DNA from: Actinoplanes italicus
Lineage (GTDB): Bacteria; Actinomycetota; Actinomycetes; Mycobacteriales; Micromonosporaceae
NCBI RefSeq assembly: GCF_003001815.1
Contig: NZ_PVMZ01000028.1
Span: 1 to 64,000, forward strand
Reading direction: 5' to 3'
DNA: 64,000 nucleotides
Notes under the pieces: model-generated
Databases searched by the model: none
Told to the model about the DNA's origin: nothing
The model's input: the letters and a program-made list of their open reading frames with translations, nothing else
Program-made: the position numbers and the translations under genes
Part shown: positions 49,388-57,990 of the stretch, piece by piece
How positions within the stretch are numbered: position 1 is the stretch's first letter
Layout: each line of letters starts with the position of its first letter

Positions 49388-50490
49388 ACATTATGCGGGA
49401 GCTGATCCCAGCCCTCGACCTCCTGCGGCTTGCGCGGCTCCGGTCCCACATAGTGGAGCCCCGGGCGCAGGATGCGGCCCAGCTTCTTCTGTTCGAGGAT
49501 GTGCGCGCTCCAGCCGGCCACCCGGGCGCACGTGAACATCGAGGTGAACATGTGCGTCGGGACCTCGGCGAAGTCGAGGAGAACGGCGGCCCAGAACTCG
49601 ACGTTCGTCCACAGCTCACGGCCGGGCTTGCGCTCGCGCAGCTCGGCCAGTGCGACCGCCTCCAGCGCGGCGGCCACCTCGTAGCGGGGTGCACCCAGAT
49701 CCTTGGCGATGCGGCGCAGCACCTTGGCGCGCGGGTCCTCGGCGCGGTAGACGCGATGACCGAAACCCATCAGGCGCTCGCCGCGGTCGAGGACATCTTT
49801 CACGTACGCCTCGGCGTCGCCGCTGCGTTCGACCGCTTCGATCATGTGCATCACCCGGGTGGGCGCGCCACCGTGCAGCGGGCCGGAGAGCGCGCCGATC
49901 CCCGAGGAGATGCAGGCGGCCGCGTCGGCGCCGGTGGAGGCCACGATGCGGGTGGTGAAGGTGGACGCGTTCAGCCCGTGCTCACAGGCGGCGATGAAGT
50001 ACGCGTCGACGGCTTTGACGTGCCGTGGGTCGGGTTCGCCGCGCCACCGGCGCATGAACCGCTCCACGATGGTCTCGGCCTTGTCGATGTCCTTCTGCGG
50101 GACGGCCGGCAGACCCAGCCCCCGGGCCGCCTGGGCGACGAAGGAGAGCGCGGTCACCGACACCCGGGCCAGGTCGCGGCGGGCCTGCTCGTCATTGATG
50201 TCGAACATCTGCGACAGGCCCCAGTACGGCGCGAGCATCGCCACCGCGGACTGCACGTCGACCCGGATGTCGCCGGAGTGCACCGGGACCGGGAACGGCT
50301 CGGCCGGTGGCAGCCCCGGCCCGAACCTCCCGTCCACGAGAAGGCCCCAGACGTTGCCGAACGAGACCTGTCCGATCAGGTCCTCGATGTCGACACCGCG
50401 GTACCGCAGGGCACCGCCGTCCCGGTCGGGCTCGGCGATCTCGGTCTCGAACGCGATGACGCCCTCGAGCCCCGGCTTGAAGTCGGTCAC
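49384..50490 (-). CDS. Citrate synthase (type II, second-class actinobacterial)
   Basis: 368 residues. Catalytic histidines lie in CEHGLNAST and SGPLHGGA, and GHRVYRAEDPR is present. The size and start TDFKPGLEGVIAFETEIAE match the citrate synthase 2 (CitA) type. It condenses oxaloacetate and acetyl-CoA. GTG 50490 has GGAG 5 nt upstream, so 36 extra N-terminal residues are rejected. Divergent from pdxH; 183 bp separate them. Confidence 0.92.
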   Translation of the reverse strand: MTDFKPGLEGVIAFETEIAEPDRDGGALRYRGVDIEDLIGQVSFGNVWGLLVDGRFGPGLPPAEPFPVPVHSGDIRVDVQSAVAMLAPYWGLSQMFDINDEQARRDLARVSVTALSFVAQAARGLGLPAVPQKDIDKAETIVERFMRRWRGEPDPRHVKAVDAYFIAACEHGLNASTFTTRIVASTGADAAACISSGIGALSGPLHGGAPTRVMHMIEAVERSGDAEAYVKDVLDRGERLMGFGHRVYRAEDPRAKVLRRIAKDLGAPRYEVAAALEAVALAELRERKPGRELWTNVEFWAAVLLDFAEVPTHMFTSMFTCARVAGWSAHILEQKKLGRILRPGLHYVGPEPRKPQEVEGWDQLPHNV

Positions 50491-50673
50491 GGCACTCCCT
50501 GTGGAACCGAACTGCGGTGGGTGTTTCATCTTGCCCGCGGGTAACCGCACGGTCGACCCGTCGCGATTGTGCTCTGGATGACACCCATCCTGGTTCAACT
50601 GACGATTCGCGGCGCGCGACTTACCGTCGTTTCCGTCGCATGGATGCGTCGAGACGTGAACGAAGGAGCCGGT

Positions 50674-51327
50674 GTGGCCACCGAACCGCTGTCACCAGCC
50701 GGGATGCGCCGGGACTACACCGAGTGGCCGCCGCTGACCGAGGAGTCGCTGGCCGCCGACTGGACCAGCCAGTTCGCCGCCTGGTTCGCCGACGCGGCGG
50801 CGGCCGCGCTGCCGGAGCCCAACGCGATGATCGTGGCCACGGCCGGCGGGGACGGGCGTCCCTCGGCGCGCACGGTTCTCCTCAAGGCGTACGACGAGGA
50901 CGGTTTCGTCTTTTTCACGAACTATGAGTCCCGCAAGGGTACGGAGTTGGCGCTCAACCCGTACGCAAGTCTGGTCTTCCCCTGGTTTCCGATGCAGCGC
51001 CAGGTGATCGTCGCCGGGGGAGTCGAGCGCGTGTCCCGCGAGGAGACCGGCGAGTATTTCGCGTCACGGCCGCGCGGCTCCCGTCTCGGCGCCTGGGCCA
51101 GTCCGCAGTCGCGGGTGCTGCCAGGCCCGGAGGCGCTGGAGGCGAACCTGACCGCGGCCGCTGAGCGTTTCGGTGATGGGCCGGTTCCGGTTCCACCGCA
51201 TTGGGGCGGATTCCGGGTACGCCCGGACACCGTGGAGTTCTGGCAGGGTCGCAGCAGCCGACTCCATGATCGGCTGCGGTTCCGGCGGGTCGAGGACGAC
51301 TGGGTCGTGGAGAGGCTCGCGCCTTGA
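50674..51327 (+). CDS. pdxH: Pyridoxamine 5'-phosphate oxidase
   Basis: 217 residues. MRRDYTEWPPLTEE, the FMN-binding ARTVLLKAYDEDGFVFFTNYESRKG block, WFPMQRQV and the C-terminal WQGRSSRLHDRLRF are all diagnostic. It oxidises pyridoxine/pyridoxamine phosphate to pyridoxal 5'-phosphate, the cofactor of the neighbouring SerC and of TrpB. GTG 50674 has GGAG 7 nt upstream. It overlaps the MFS gene (TTGA). Confidence 0.95.
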   Translation: MATEPLSPAGMRRDYTEWPPLTEESLAADWTSQFAAWFADAAAAALPEPNAMIVATAGGDGRPSARTVLLKAYDEDGFVFFTNYESRKGTELALNPYASLVFPWFPMQRQVIVAGGVERVSREETGEYFASRPRGSRLGAWASPQSRVLPGPEALEANLTAAAERFGDGPVPVPPHWGGFRVRPDTVEFWQGRSSRLHDRLRFRRVEDDWVVERLAP

Positions 51328-52607
51328 GCCAGGGCACCAAGGAGCCCCGGTCCTGGATGATCGACACCCGGCCGTTGAGCGTGCGCACGTTCCGGCGGAC
51401 CTGGGTGGGCAACGGCGCCGCGTATTTCGGGTTCCAGTTCACCGCGGTCGCCGTGCCGGTGCAGATGTTCGCCGTCACGGGCTCGACCACCTGGGTCGGC
51501 CTGCTCGGGGTCGCGGGTCTCGTACCGCTGCTGATCTTCGGTCTCTGGGGTGGCGCCGCCGCCGACGTGGTGGATCGCCGCAAGCTGCTGCTGACCGGCT
51601 CGGTGGTGACCTGGGTGACCACCCTCGCGCTGCTGGTGCAGGCGATGCTGGGGGTGCGCAGCGGGCACCTGCTGCTGTTGCTGACCGCCGTGCAGTCGGC
51701 CGGGTTCGCGGTCAGTTCGCCGGCCCGTCAGGCGATCGTCCCGCGGATCGTGCCGGAGTCCCTGGTCCCGGCCGCCAACACGCTGAACTACACGGCCAGC
51801 ACAGCCGGTGGGGTGCTCGGCCCGCTCGCGGCCGGCGTGATCATCGGCATCTGGTCCACCGGGACCGGCGTGATCGTGGCGTACGCGCTCGACGCCCTGC
51901 TCTTCACGGTCACGTTCTGGGCCACATGGAGACTGCCCGGCATCCCGCCCTCGACCCCCTCGGGCGCGACGGAGCGGCCGAGCGCCGGATTGCGCGGCAT
52001 CGTGATCGGGCTGCGGTTCCTGGTCACCCAGCCGGTGCTGCTGCTCTCGTTCGCGGTCGACCTGGTCGCCATGGTGTTCGCGATGCCGCGGGCGCTGTTC
52101 CCGGCGGTCGCGCAGGAGCAGTTCGGCGGTGGCTCGGCGGTCGGCTGGCTGTACAGCGCGATCGCGATCGGCGCCATGGCCGGTGGGCTCACCTCGGGCT
52201 GGATCGGCCGGGTGAAGCGTCAGGGCCTCGCCCTGATCGCCGCGGTGGTCGCCTGGGGCGTTGCGATCGCCCTGTCCGGTCTGGCCCACAGTCTGTGGCT
52301 GATGGTGCTGATGCTCGCCGTGGCCGGCGCGGCCGACCTCGTGAGCGCGGTCTACCGGCAGACGATCATGCAGACCTTCGCGCCGGACCACCTGCGCGGC
52401 CGGCTCCAGGGCGTGTTCACCGTGGTGGTCGCCGGTGGACCACGTCTCGGCGACCTGCGTGCCGGCGCCACGGCCGACCTGACGAGCGTCACCACCTCGT
52501 GGGTGGGCGGCGGCCTGGTCGCGGCCGGCCTGGCCGTCGTGCTGGGGCTCACCTCGCCCGCACTCATCAGATACCGGCCTGAACAGGGCCCGTCGGACGA
52601 CCGATAG
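51324..52607 (+). CDS. MFS_3-type transporter
   Basis: 427 residues, twelve spans, opening IDTRPLSVRTFRRTWVGNGAAYFG and with GGAAADVVDRRKLL as the helix 2-3 motif. TTG 51324 overlaps the pdxH stop and GAGAGG lies about 9 nt upstream; the ATG further in is an alternative. Substrate unknown. Confidence 0.85.
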   Translation: MSQGTKEPRSWMIDTRPLSVRTFRRTWVGNGAAYFGFQFTAVAVPVQMFAVTGSTTWVGLLGVAGLVPLLIFGLWGGAAADVVDRRKLLLTGSVVTWVTTLALLVQAMLGVRSGHLLLLLTAVQSAGFAVSSPARQAIVPRIVPESLVPAANTLNYTASTAGGVLGPLAAGVIIGIWSTGTGVIVAYALDALLFTVTFWATWRLPGIPPSTPSGATERPSAGLRGIVIGLRFLVTQPVLLLSFAVDLVAMVFAMPRALFPAVAQEQFGGGSAVGWLYSAIAIGAMAGGLTSGWIGRVKRQGLALIAAVVAWGVAIALSGLAHSLWLMVLMLAVAGAADLVSAVYRQTIMQTFAPDHLRGRLQGVFTVVVAGGPRLGDLRAGATADLTSVTTSWVGGGLVAAGLAVVLGLTSPALIRYRPEQGPSDDR

Positions 52608-52617
52608 TGTCGCGGGT

Positions 52618-53538
52618 ATGAGCGCAGAGTCAGCCGCCAAGTCCGGCATCCAGTGGTCGATCGAGGCGGACGGCCACCGTGCCGTCCTGGTCGAGGTCGG
52701 CGGGACGCTCCGGTCGTACTCGGTGAACGGGGTCGAGATCCTGGACGGGTTCGGCACCGACGAGATCTCTCCCGGATCGGCCGGGCAGATCCTCGCGCCG
52801 TGGCCCAACCGGATCCGGGACGGGCAGTACGAGTTCGAGGGGCAGGCCTACCAGCTCGCGCTCACCGAACCGCCCCGGCGGACGGCCATCCACGGGCTGG
52901 TCAACTGGTCCCGCTGGCGGCTCGCCGAGCGGACCGCCGCGTCGGTCACGCTCGAGTACGAACTGCCGGGCCAGGTCGGTTACCCGTGGTCGCTGCTGTT
53001 CCGGACCCGGTGGTCGGTCTCGGCCGACGGGCTGCGCTGCGACCAGGAGGTCGTCAACACCTCCGACGCGAACGCGCCGTTCGGGTACTCGGTCCACCCG
53101 TACCTGCGGCTGCCCGGTGTCTCGGTGGACGACACCGTGCTGCACGTCCCGGCCCGGTCGCGGATCCAGGCCGACGCCCGGCTGCTGCCGATCGGTGCCA
53201 CCAAGATCGCCGGCACCGAGTTCGACTTCACCGAGTCACGGCGGATCGGCTCCCTCGTGATGGACGCCAGCTTCGGCGACATCGACTTCGACGCCGACGG
53301 GATCACCGCGGTCACGCTGTCCGACCCCGGCAGCGACGCGCGGATCGTGGTCTGGGCCGACGAGAAGTTCAGGTACTGGCAGGTCTTCACCGCGGACACG
53401 TTGCACGGGGAGCGGTTCCGCCGGTCCGTGGCGGTCGAGCCGATGACCTGCCCGCCGGACGCTTTCCGCAGCGGCCGCGATCTGACCGTCCTGGCTCCGG
53501 GCTCGACCTGGGCCGCGTCCTGGGGCATCCGCTTCTGA
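52618..53538 (+). CDS. Aldose 1-epimerase family protein
   Basis: 306 residues, galactose-mutarotase-like beta-supersandwich. QILAPWPNRIRDGQY, TAIHGL, GYSVHPYLRLP (catalytic His) and VAVEPMTCPPDAFRSG (catalytic Glu) are in the expected order. It interconverts sugar anomers. The ATG is preceded by a TAGTGT box 7 nt away and no ribosome site, so it may be leaderless. The stop overlaps the next ATG (TGATG). Confidence 0.9.
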   Translation: MSAESAAKSGIQWSIEADGHRAVLVEVGGTLRSYSVNGVEILDGFGTDEISPGSAGQILAPWPNRIRDGQYEFEGQAYQLALTEPPRRTAIHGLVNWSRWRLAERTAASVTLEYELPGQVGYPWSLLFRTRWSVSADGLRCDQEVVNTSDANAPFGYSVHPYLRLPGVSVDDTVLHVPARSRIQADARLLPIGATKIAGTEFDFTESRRIGSLVMDASFGDIDFDADGITAVTLSDPGSDARIVVWADEKFRYWQVFTADTLHGERFRRSVAVEPMTCPPDAFRSGRDLTVLAPGSTWAASWGIRF

Positions 53539-54155
53539 TGGACTTCGATGAGGTTGTCCGTCGCCGACGCATGGTGCGTGGCTACGACCCGGACCGTCCG
53601 ATTCCGCCCGAGCTGGTCGACAAGATCGTCCGGCACGGGCTGCGGGCGCCGTCGGCGGGTTTCTCGCAGGGCTGGAGCTTCCTGGTCCTCACGTCGCCGG
53701 AGGATCGCGGGCTCTACTGGTCCAGCACCGCGGAGGACGCGGGTCCGGCCGAGGGCTGGCTGGCCCGGATGCGGGACGCGCCGCTGATCATCGTGGCGCT
53801 GTCCAACAAATCGGCGTATCTCGACCGGTACGCCCAGGCCGACAAGGGCTGGACCGATCGGGACGAGTCGCGCTGGCCGGCACCGTACTGGGACATCGAC
53901 ACGGGGTTCGCCGCCCTGCTCATGCACCTCACCGCGGTCAACGAGGACCTCGGCTCTTGCTTCTTCGGGCTGCCGGCCGGCCGGGTGGGTGCGTTCAAGG
54001 CCGCGTTCGGGGTGCCGGACGAGTTCCACCCGATCGGGGCGCTCACGGTCGGGTACCCGGGACCCGACAAGAGGTCACCGTCACTGCGGCGTGGCCACCG
54101 GCCGGTGGCCGACGTGGTGCATCATGGCCGGTGGGCTTCGTCGGGCGAGGTCTGA
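53538..54155 (+). CDS. Nitroreductase-family protein
   Basis: 205 residues. FDEVVRRRRMVRGYDPD starts the FMN-binding nitroreductase fold; RAPSAGFSQGWSFLV and the late GYPGPDKRSPSLRRG match NfnB/FMN reductase-like members. Its substrate is unknown. The ATG shares one base with the epimerase stop. Confidence 0.88.
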   Translation: MDFDEVVRRRRMVRGYDPDRPIPPELVDKIVRHGLRAPSAGFSQGWSFLVLTSPEDRGLYWSSTAEDAGPAEGWLARMRDAPLIIVALSNKSAYLDRYAQADKGWTDRDESRWPAPYWDIDTGFAALLMHLTAVNEDLGSCFFGLPAGRVGAFKAAFGVPDEFHPIGALTVGYPGPDKRSPSLRRGHRPVADVVHHGRWASSGEV

Positions 54156-54205
54156 CCGGCCCGCGAGTACGCTGGCATACGGTTCTCACGGAAAGGGCAA
54201 CCGCC

Positions 54206-54502
54206 GTGATCTTCAAAGCGGTCCGGGATGGAGCCCCGTACCCCGATCACCAGACGACGCTCAAGGAGTGGGCGGAGATCCCGCCGCGCAAAGTGTGGCT
54301 GGCCGACCTGATCACCACCAAGCGTGAGCTGGCGCTCGACAAGCTCCTCGCCGAGGACTCGACCTTCTACGGTGACCTCTTCCCGCATGTCGTGGAGTAT
54401 CAGGGTTACTACTACCTGGAGGACGGTCTGCACCGGGCACTCCGCGCCGCTCTGCAGCAGCGTAAGGAGATCCACGCCCGGGTGCTGGTGCTCGAGGACT
54501 GA
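54206..54502 (+). CDS. Small conserved actinobacterial protein with LEDGLHR motif
   Basis: 98 residues. The ending VEYQGYYYLEDGLHRALRAALQQRKEIHARVLVLED recalls the D-G-x-H-R substrate loop of ParB/sulfiredoxin-fold proteins; the first half has KEWAEIPPRKVWLADLITTKREL. Related proteins are widespread in actinomycetes, sometimes labelled arsenate reductase or antitoxin without evidence. GTG 54206 has AAAGGG 8 nt upstream. Function unknown. Confidence 0.75.
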   Translation: MIFKAVRDGAPYPDHQTTLKEWAEIPPRKVWLADLITTKRELALDKLLAEDSTFYGDLFPHVVEYQGYYYLEDGLHRALRAALQQRKEIHARVLVLED

Positions 54503-54556
54503 CCGGTCGGAGCTCTCCGGTCGCGGATTGTCGTACCCCCTCCGTACCGTATGGGT

Positions 54557-55297
54557 ATGGCCGAATCGCCCACCCCCGATCACCCCACCAGCGAATATCC
54601 GGCCGTGCCCGATCGGCCGGAAGACTCGGAACCCACCCCCGAGCAGGTCAGGCCGAGCGGCTGTGCGCGGCTGCTGATCTTCGTCGGTTTCGTCTTCGCG
54701 TTGATCGTTCTCACGTGCTTCGGGCTGCGCGCCGTCAACGTGCTGCCCAGCTTCGACAACCCGTTCGCTGAGGAGACCACCGACCGCAGCCAGCCGGTGC
54801 TGCTGCAGTCCATGCGCGACCTGCACCGCTATGTCGCGGCCGACGGCACCTTCCAGGTCATCGTGGATCTCCAGGAGAACCGGGACAACATCCCCGACTT
54901 CCTGGTCAACCGTCGGACGCTGTTCGTCGGCTCGGGCACCGTCGAGACCTACGTGGACTTCAGCGCCCTCTCCGGCGACGCGCTGAAGATCGACGAGGAG
55001 AAGAAGACGATCGAGCTGACCCTGCCGGCGCCGCAGCACTCCACCGCGGCGCTCGACATGCAGCGCAGTTACGTGGTGGCGGAGGAGCGCGGCCTGTTCA
55101 ACCGGATCGGCGACGCCTTCGCCAACGATCCGGCCAAGCAGCAGAAGGTCTATCAGATGGCCCAGGAGCGCATCACGGAGGCGGCCCGTGCCAGCGGCCT
55201 CGACCAACGGGCGCGCGACAACACCCAGCGGATGCTGGAGAGCCTTTTCGCCCGGCTGGGGTACACGACGGTGACCGTCACGTTCGCGGCCCCCTGA
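54557..55297 (+). CDS. DUF4230 membrane-anchored protein
   Basis: 246 residues: acidic disordered N-terminus (1-38), one span (about 40-62), then an extracytoplasmic domain of the DUF4230 type (LQSMRDLHRYVAADGTFQVIVDLQEN, AEERGLFNRIGDAF, ITEAARASGLDQRARDNTQRML). Start ATG 54557 follows a TACCGT box by 6 nt. Function unknown. A strong hairpin ends the gene. Confidence 0.83.
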   Translation: MAESPTPDHPTSEYPAVPDRPEDSEPTPEQVRPSGCARLLIFVGFVFALIVLTCFGLRAVNVLPSFDNPFAEETTDRSQPVLLQSMRDLHRYVAADGTFQVIVDLQENRDNIPDFLVNRRTLFVGSGTVETYVDFSALSGDALKIDEEKKTIELTLPAPQHSTAALDMQRSYVVAEERGLFNRIGDAFANDPAKQQKVYQMAQERITEAARASGLDQRARDNTQRMLESLFARLGYTTVTVTFAAP

Positions 55298-55314
55298 GAG
55301 GTCTGACATACGGC

Positions 55315-55352
55315 GGGCCGCACCCCTGGCTTCGTTGCCCGGGGTGCGGCCC
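55315..55352 (+). terminator. Terminator of the DUF4230 gene
   Basis: GGGCCGCACCCC and GGGGTGCGGCCC pair perfectly over 12 bp around 14 nt, starting 17 bp after the stop. Confidence 0.85.
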
Positions 55353-55445
55353 GTCGGTTGTATCCGGGCGTCCCGCCACGGGGGCAGGGGCGGGACGCCC
55401 GGAGTCACGGTGCCGGCGTCACAAGCTCGACATGACGGCCCGTCG

Positions 55446-55552
55446 CGTGCGTGGCATCCGAGCCGTCACTTGCGTGGCATCCGAGCCGTCACTTGCGTGG
55501 CATCCGAGCCGTCACTCGCTCGGCATCCGAGCCGTCACTCGCTCGGCATCAG
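55446..55552. repeat. 23-bp tandem repeat running into the pspC stop
   Basis: GGCATCCGAGCCGTCACT recurs at 55453, 55476, 55499 and 55522, and GGCATC at 55545, always 23 bp apart. The last unit contains the pspC stop (TCACTCGCTCGGCATC on the plus strand), so the repeat appears to have grown outward from the gene end. Confidence 0.9.
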
Positions 55553-55732
55553 GGCCCAGAGGGCCAGGTAGATCAGGATCTGCGGGCCGGGCAGCAGGCA
55601 GGAGACGACGAACAGGATCCGAACCATGCCGGGACTCATCCCGAAGCGCTGGGCCAGACCTGCACAGACGCCGGCGATCCGGCGGTTGTGACGCGGGCGG
55701 GAGAACGAGCGGGTCCTGAGGGGGCTGGTCAC
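55535..55732 (-). CDS. PspC-domain protein
   Basis: 65 residues: RRIAGVCAGLAQRFGMSPGMVRILFVVSCLLPGPQILIYLALWALMPSE is the PspC domain with one membrane span. GTG 55732 has GGAG 8 nt upstream; longer starts are rejected. PspC proteins sense membrane stress in proteobacteria; the short stand-alone actinobacterial forms are less understood. Confidence 0.88.
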   Translation of the reverse strand: MTSPLRTRSFSRPRHNRRIAGVCAGLAQRFGMSPGMVRILFVVSCLLPGPQILIYLALWALMPSE

Positions 55733-55941
55733 TTCATCCACTCCTTCGGTGGCCCCGGCTTCCTGCCGTGGCCACTTCGACGGTAGGTACGGGAGTGACG
55801 GCGTCCCTCGTTCCCGAGGTGGATGCCGGCGGTGCAACTCCCGTAAGGGTCTCCCGTACCCGCCCGACGCCCGCTGTTAACCTGATGCCGTTTCGGCCCT
55901 GGTGGCGGCGTCGTGCCGAACCCTTTACAAGGAGGCAAGCG

Positions 55942-57801
55942 TTGACGCTGGCCGTTCTGACCGCTCGAACCGGCCACGCCCTCCCGGACGACGACGCCGA
56001 TCGGCTCGCCGGTGAGCTGACCGGGGCGCTGCGGGCCGCCGGGGTCTCGGCCGTCGACCGGCTCGTCCCCGGCACCGACGAGGCGGCCCGTCTGCGCGAG
56101 CTGGCCCGGCAGGCCCGGGACGCCGGCGAGCCGCTGCTGATCTGCGCCGACAACCTGGTCGCCCACGGCAGCCTGCTGTGGACGCTGGCCACCGAGCCGG
56201 CCGGGCGCAGCACCGTGCTCGTCGTCCCGGACGCGTCCGGCGGTCTCAAGGAGGACCGGGGCCGGGTGATCGCCGCGCCGCCCGGCGGCGGTTCGGTGCG
56301 CTACCTCGGCGCCATGTGCGTCGCCCCGGCCGACCTGCCGCTGATCGAGAAGGCCGCCGACCACCCCGACCTGCTCGGCGAGATGCTGGCCGACGGCTTC
56401 GTGCCGGTCGCCACCCGGGTACGCCTGCTGCACGCCGAGCAGGTGGAGTCCCCGGAGCAGCTGGCCGCCGCGCGGGCGGCGATGGCGGGCGTCGACGAGG
56501 ACGCGGTGCGCCTGCGGCTCGCGGTCAAGGAACAGGACGACTTCTTCACGACGTACGCGGTGAGCAGCTGGTCGCCGTACGTCACCAAGGCGGCGGCGCG
56601 ACTGCGACTCAGCCCCACCGCGGTGACCGGGCTGTCGGTGCTGTTCGCGATCGGTGCCGCGCTGCTGTTCTGGCAGGCCTCGCGGGTCGCCATGGTGCTC
56701 GGCGGGGTGCTGCTCTACCTCGGGTTCGTGCTGGACTGCGTGGACGGCCAGCTGGCCAGGTACACCCGCAACTTCGACGCCTTCGGCGGCTGGCTCGACA
56801 CCATGGCCGACCGCGCCAAGGAGTACACCGTCTATGCGGGGCTCGCAGCCGGCGCGGACCGGATGGGGCTGCCGTACGCGTGGCCGCTTGCGATCACCGC
56901 GATCCTGCTGCAGACCGCCCGGCACATGACCGACACCTGGTACGGCGCCCTCCACGACGAGGCGGCCGCCCGTCCGGCGCCGGCCGCGTCCGCAGGCGTC
57001 GGCGCCCGGCTCACCGCAGCCTCGGTCAAGGCACAGAGCCAGCGTGGGTCGTTGATCTACTGGGCCAAGCGGATCGTGGTCTTCCCGATCGGCGAGCGCT
57101 GGGCCCTGATCTCGGTGCTGGCCGCGGTCACGAACGGCCGGGCGACGCTGGCCGCCGTGGTCGGGTTCGGGCTGCTCGCGGCCGGTTACACGCTGGCGCT
57201 GCGCTCACTGCGCGCGCTGTCGATGCGGGTGGGGGTGCTGCACACGGTCGACACGGCCCGGCATCGCGACGACGGGCCGCTGGTGCGGTCGGTGCTGAGC
57301 CGGGTGGGTGCCGGGAGGCCGCTGCCGTTCGCTGCGATTTTCACGGTGTACGCGCTGGCCGCGGTTACCGTGCTGGCGACGGGCGAACCGGCGGGTCACC
57401 CCTGGCTGCTCGCTCTCGCGGCCGTCGCGGTGCTGATCGCCGGATTCCCGGGGCGGGTCCGGCACGACGGGGCCCTGGACTGGCTGGTGCCGGCCGCTCT
57501 GCGGGCCGCCGAATACCTGGTCGTGGTCGCGGTGGGCCTCTACGGGGCGGTGCCGTGGCCGCTGGTCTTCCTGCTTCTGTTCACGCTCACACTGCGGCAT
57601 TACGACCTTACGGCGCGGATGGAGAAGGGCGCGCCGGCTACCGGGGCGGGCCTTGCCGTGCTCGGCTGGGACGGCCGGGTGCTGCTGCTGGTGCTGGCCG
57701 CTATCGCCGGATTCGCTACGGTCGGGACGGTCTTGCTCGCCGTGCTGGTGACCGGCGCGTTCCTCACGACGGCCGCCCGGGACTGGCGCGCCTCCCGCTG
57801 A
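55942..57801 (+). CDS. DUF5941 protein with CDP-alcohol phosphotransferase domain
   Basis: 619 residues. N-terminal part (about 1-180) is a nucleotidyltransferase-like soluble region; then the CDP-alcohol phosphatidyltransferase motif D265-CV-D268-GQL-AR-x8-G-x3-D-x3-D matches without exception; membrane spans surround it and continue into the C-terminal DUF5941 part (about 430-619). Such proteins transfer a phospho-alcohol group to a lipid or sugar acceptor at the membrane; the acceptor is unknown. TTG 55942 has GGAGG 6 nt upstream. A 27-bp repeat starts at the stop. Confidence 0.88.
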   Translation: MTLAVLTARTGHALPDDDADRLAGELTGALRAAGVSAVDRLVPGTDEAARLRELARQARDAGEPLLICADNLVAHGSLLWTLATEPAGRSTVLVVPDASGGLKEDRGRVIAAPPGGGSVRYLGAMCVAPADLPLIEKAADHPDLLGEMLADGFVPVATRVRLLHAEQVESPEQLAAARAAMAGVDEDAVRLRLAVKEQDDFFTTYAVSSWSPYVTKAAARLRLSPTAVTGLSVLFAIGAALLFWQASRVAMVLGGVLLYLGFVLDCVDGQLARYTRNFDAFGGWLDTMADRAKEYTVYAGLAAGADRMGLPYAWPLAITAILLQTARHMTDTWYGALHDEAAARPAPAASAGVGARLTAASVKAQSQRGSLIYWAKRIVVFPIGERWALISVLAAVTNGRATLAAVVGFGLLAAGYTLALRSLRALSMRVGVLHTVDTARHRDDGPLVRSVLSRVGAGRPLPFAAIFTVYALAAVTVLATGEPAGHPWLLALAAVAVLIAGFPGRVRHDGALDWLVPAALRAAEYLVVVAVGLYGAVPWPLVFLLLFTLTLRHYDLTARMEKGAPATGAGLAVLGWDGRVLLLVLAAIAGFATVGTVLLAVLVTGAFLTTAARDWRASR

Positions 57802-57965
57802 CCCCGCCATCGGTCGCCCGCGGCTGACCCCCGTCGTCGGTCGCCCGCCGCTGGCGGCCCGTCGTCGGTCGCCCGTGGCTGACCCCGCCATCGGTCGCCC
57901 GTGGCTGACCCCCGTCGTCGGTCGCCCGCCGCTGGCCGCCCGTCGTCGGTCGCCCGCCGCTGGCA
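57796..57965. repeat. 27-bp tandem repeat starting at the DUF5941 stop codon
   Basis: Six copies of a unit of 26-28 bp, each containing CGGTCGCCCG (57811, 57838, 57866, 57892, 57919, 57947) and mostly beginning GCTGACCCC, which includes the TGA stop of the gene. Beyond it follow the 47-bp elements. Confidence 0.88.
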
Positions 57966-57990
57966 GCTTCTCGCCGCCGCTTACCTGGCC

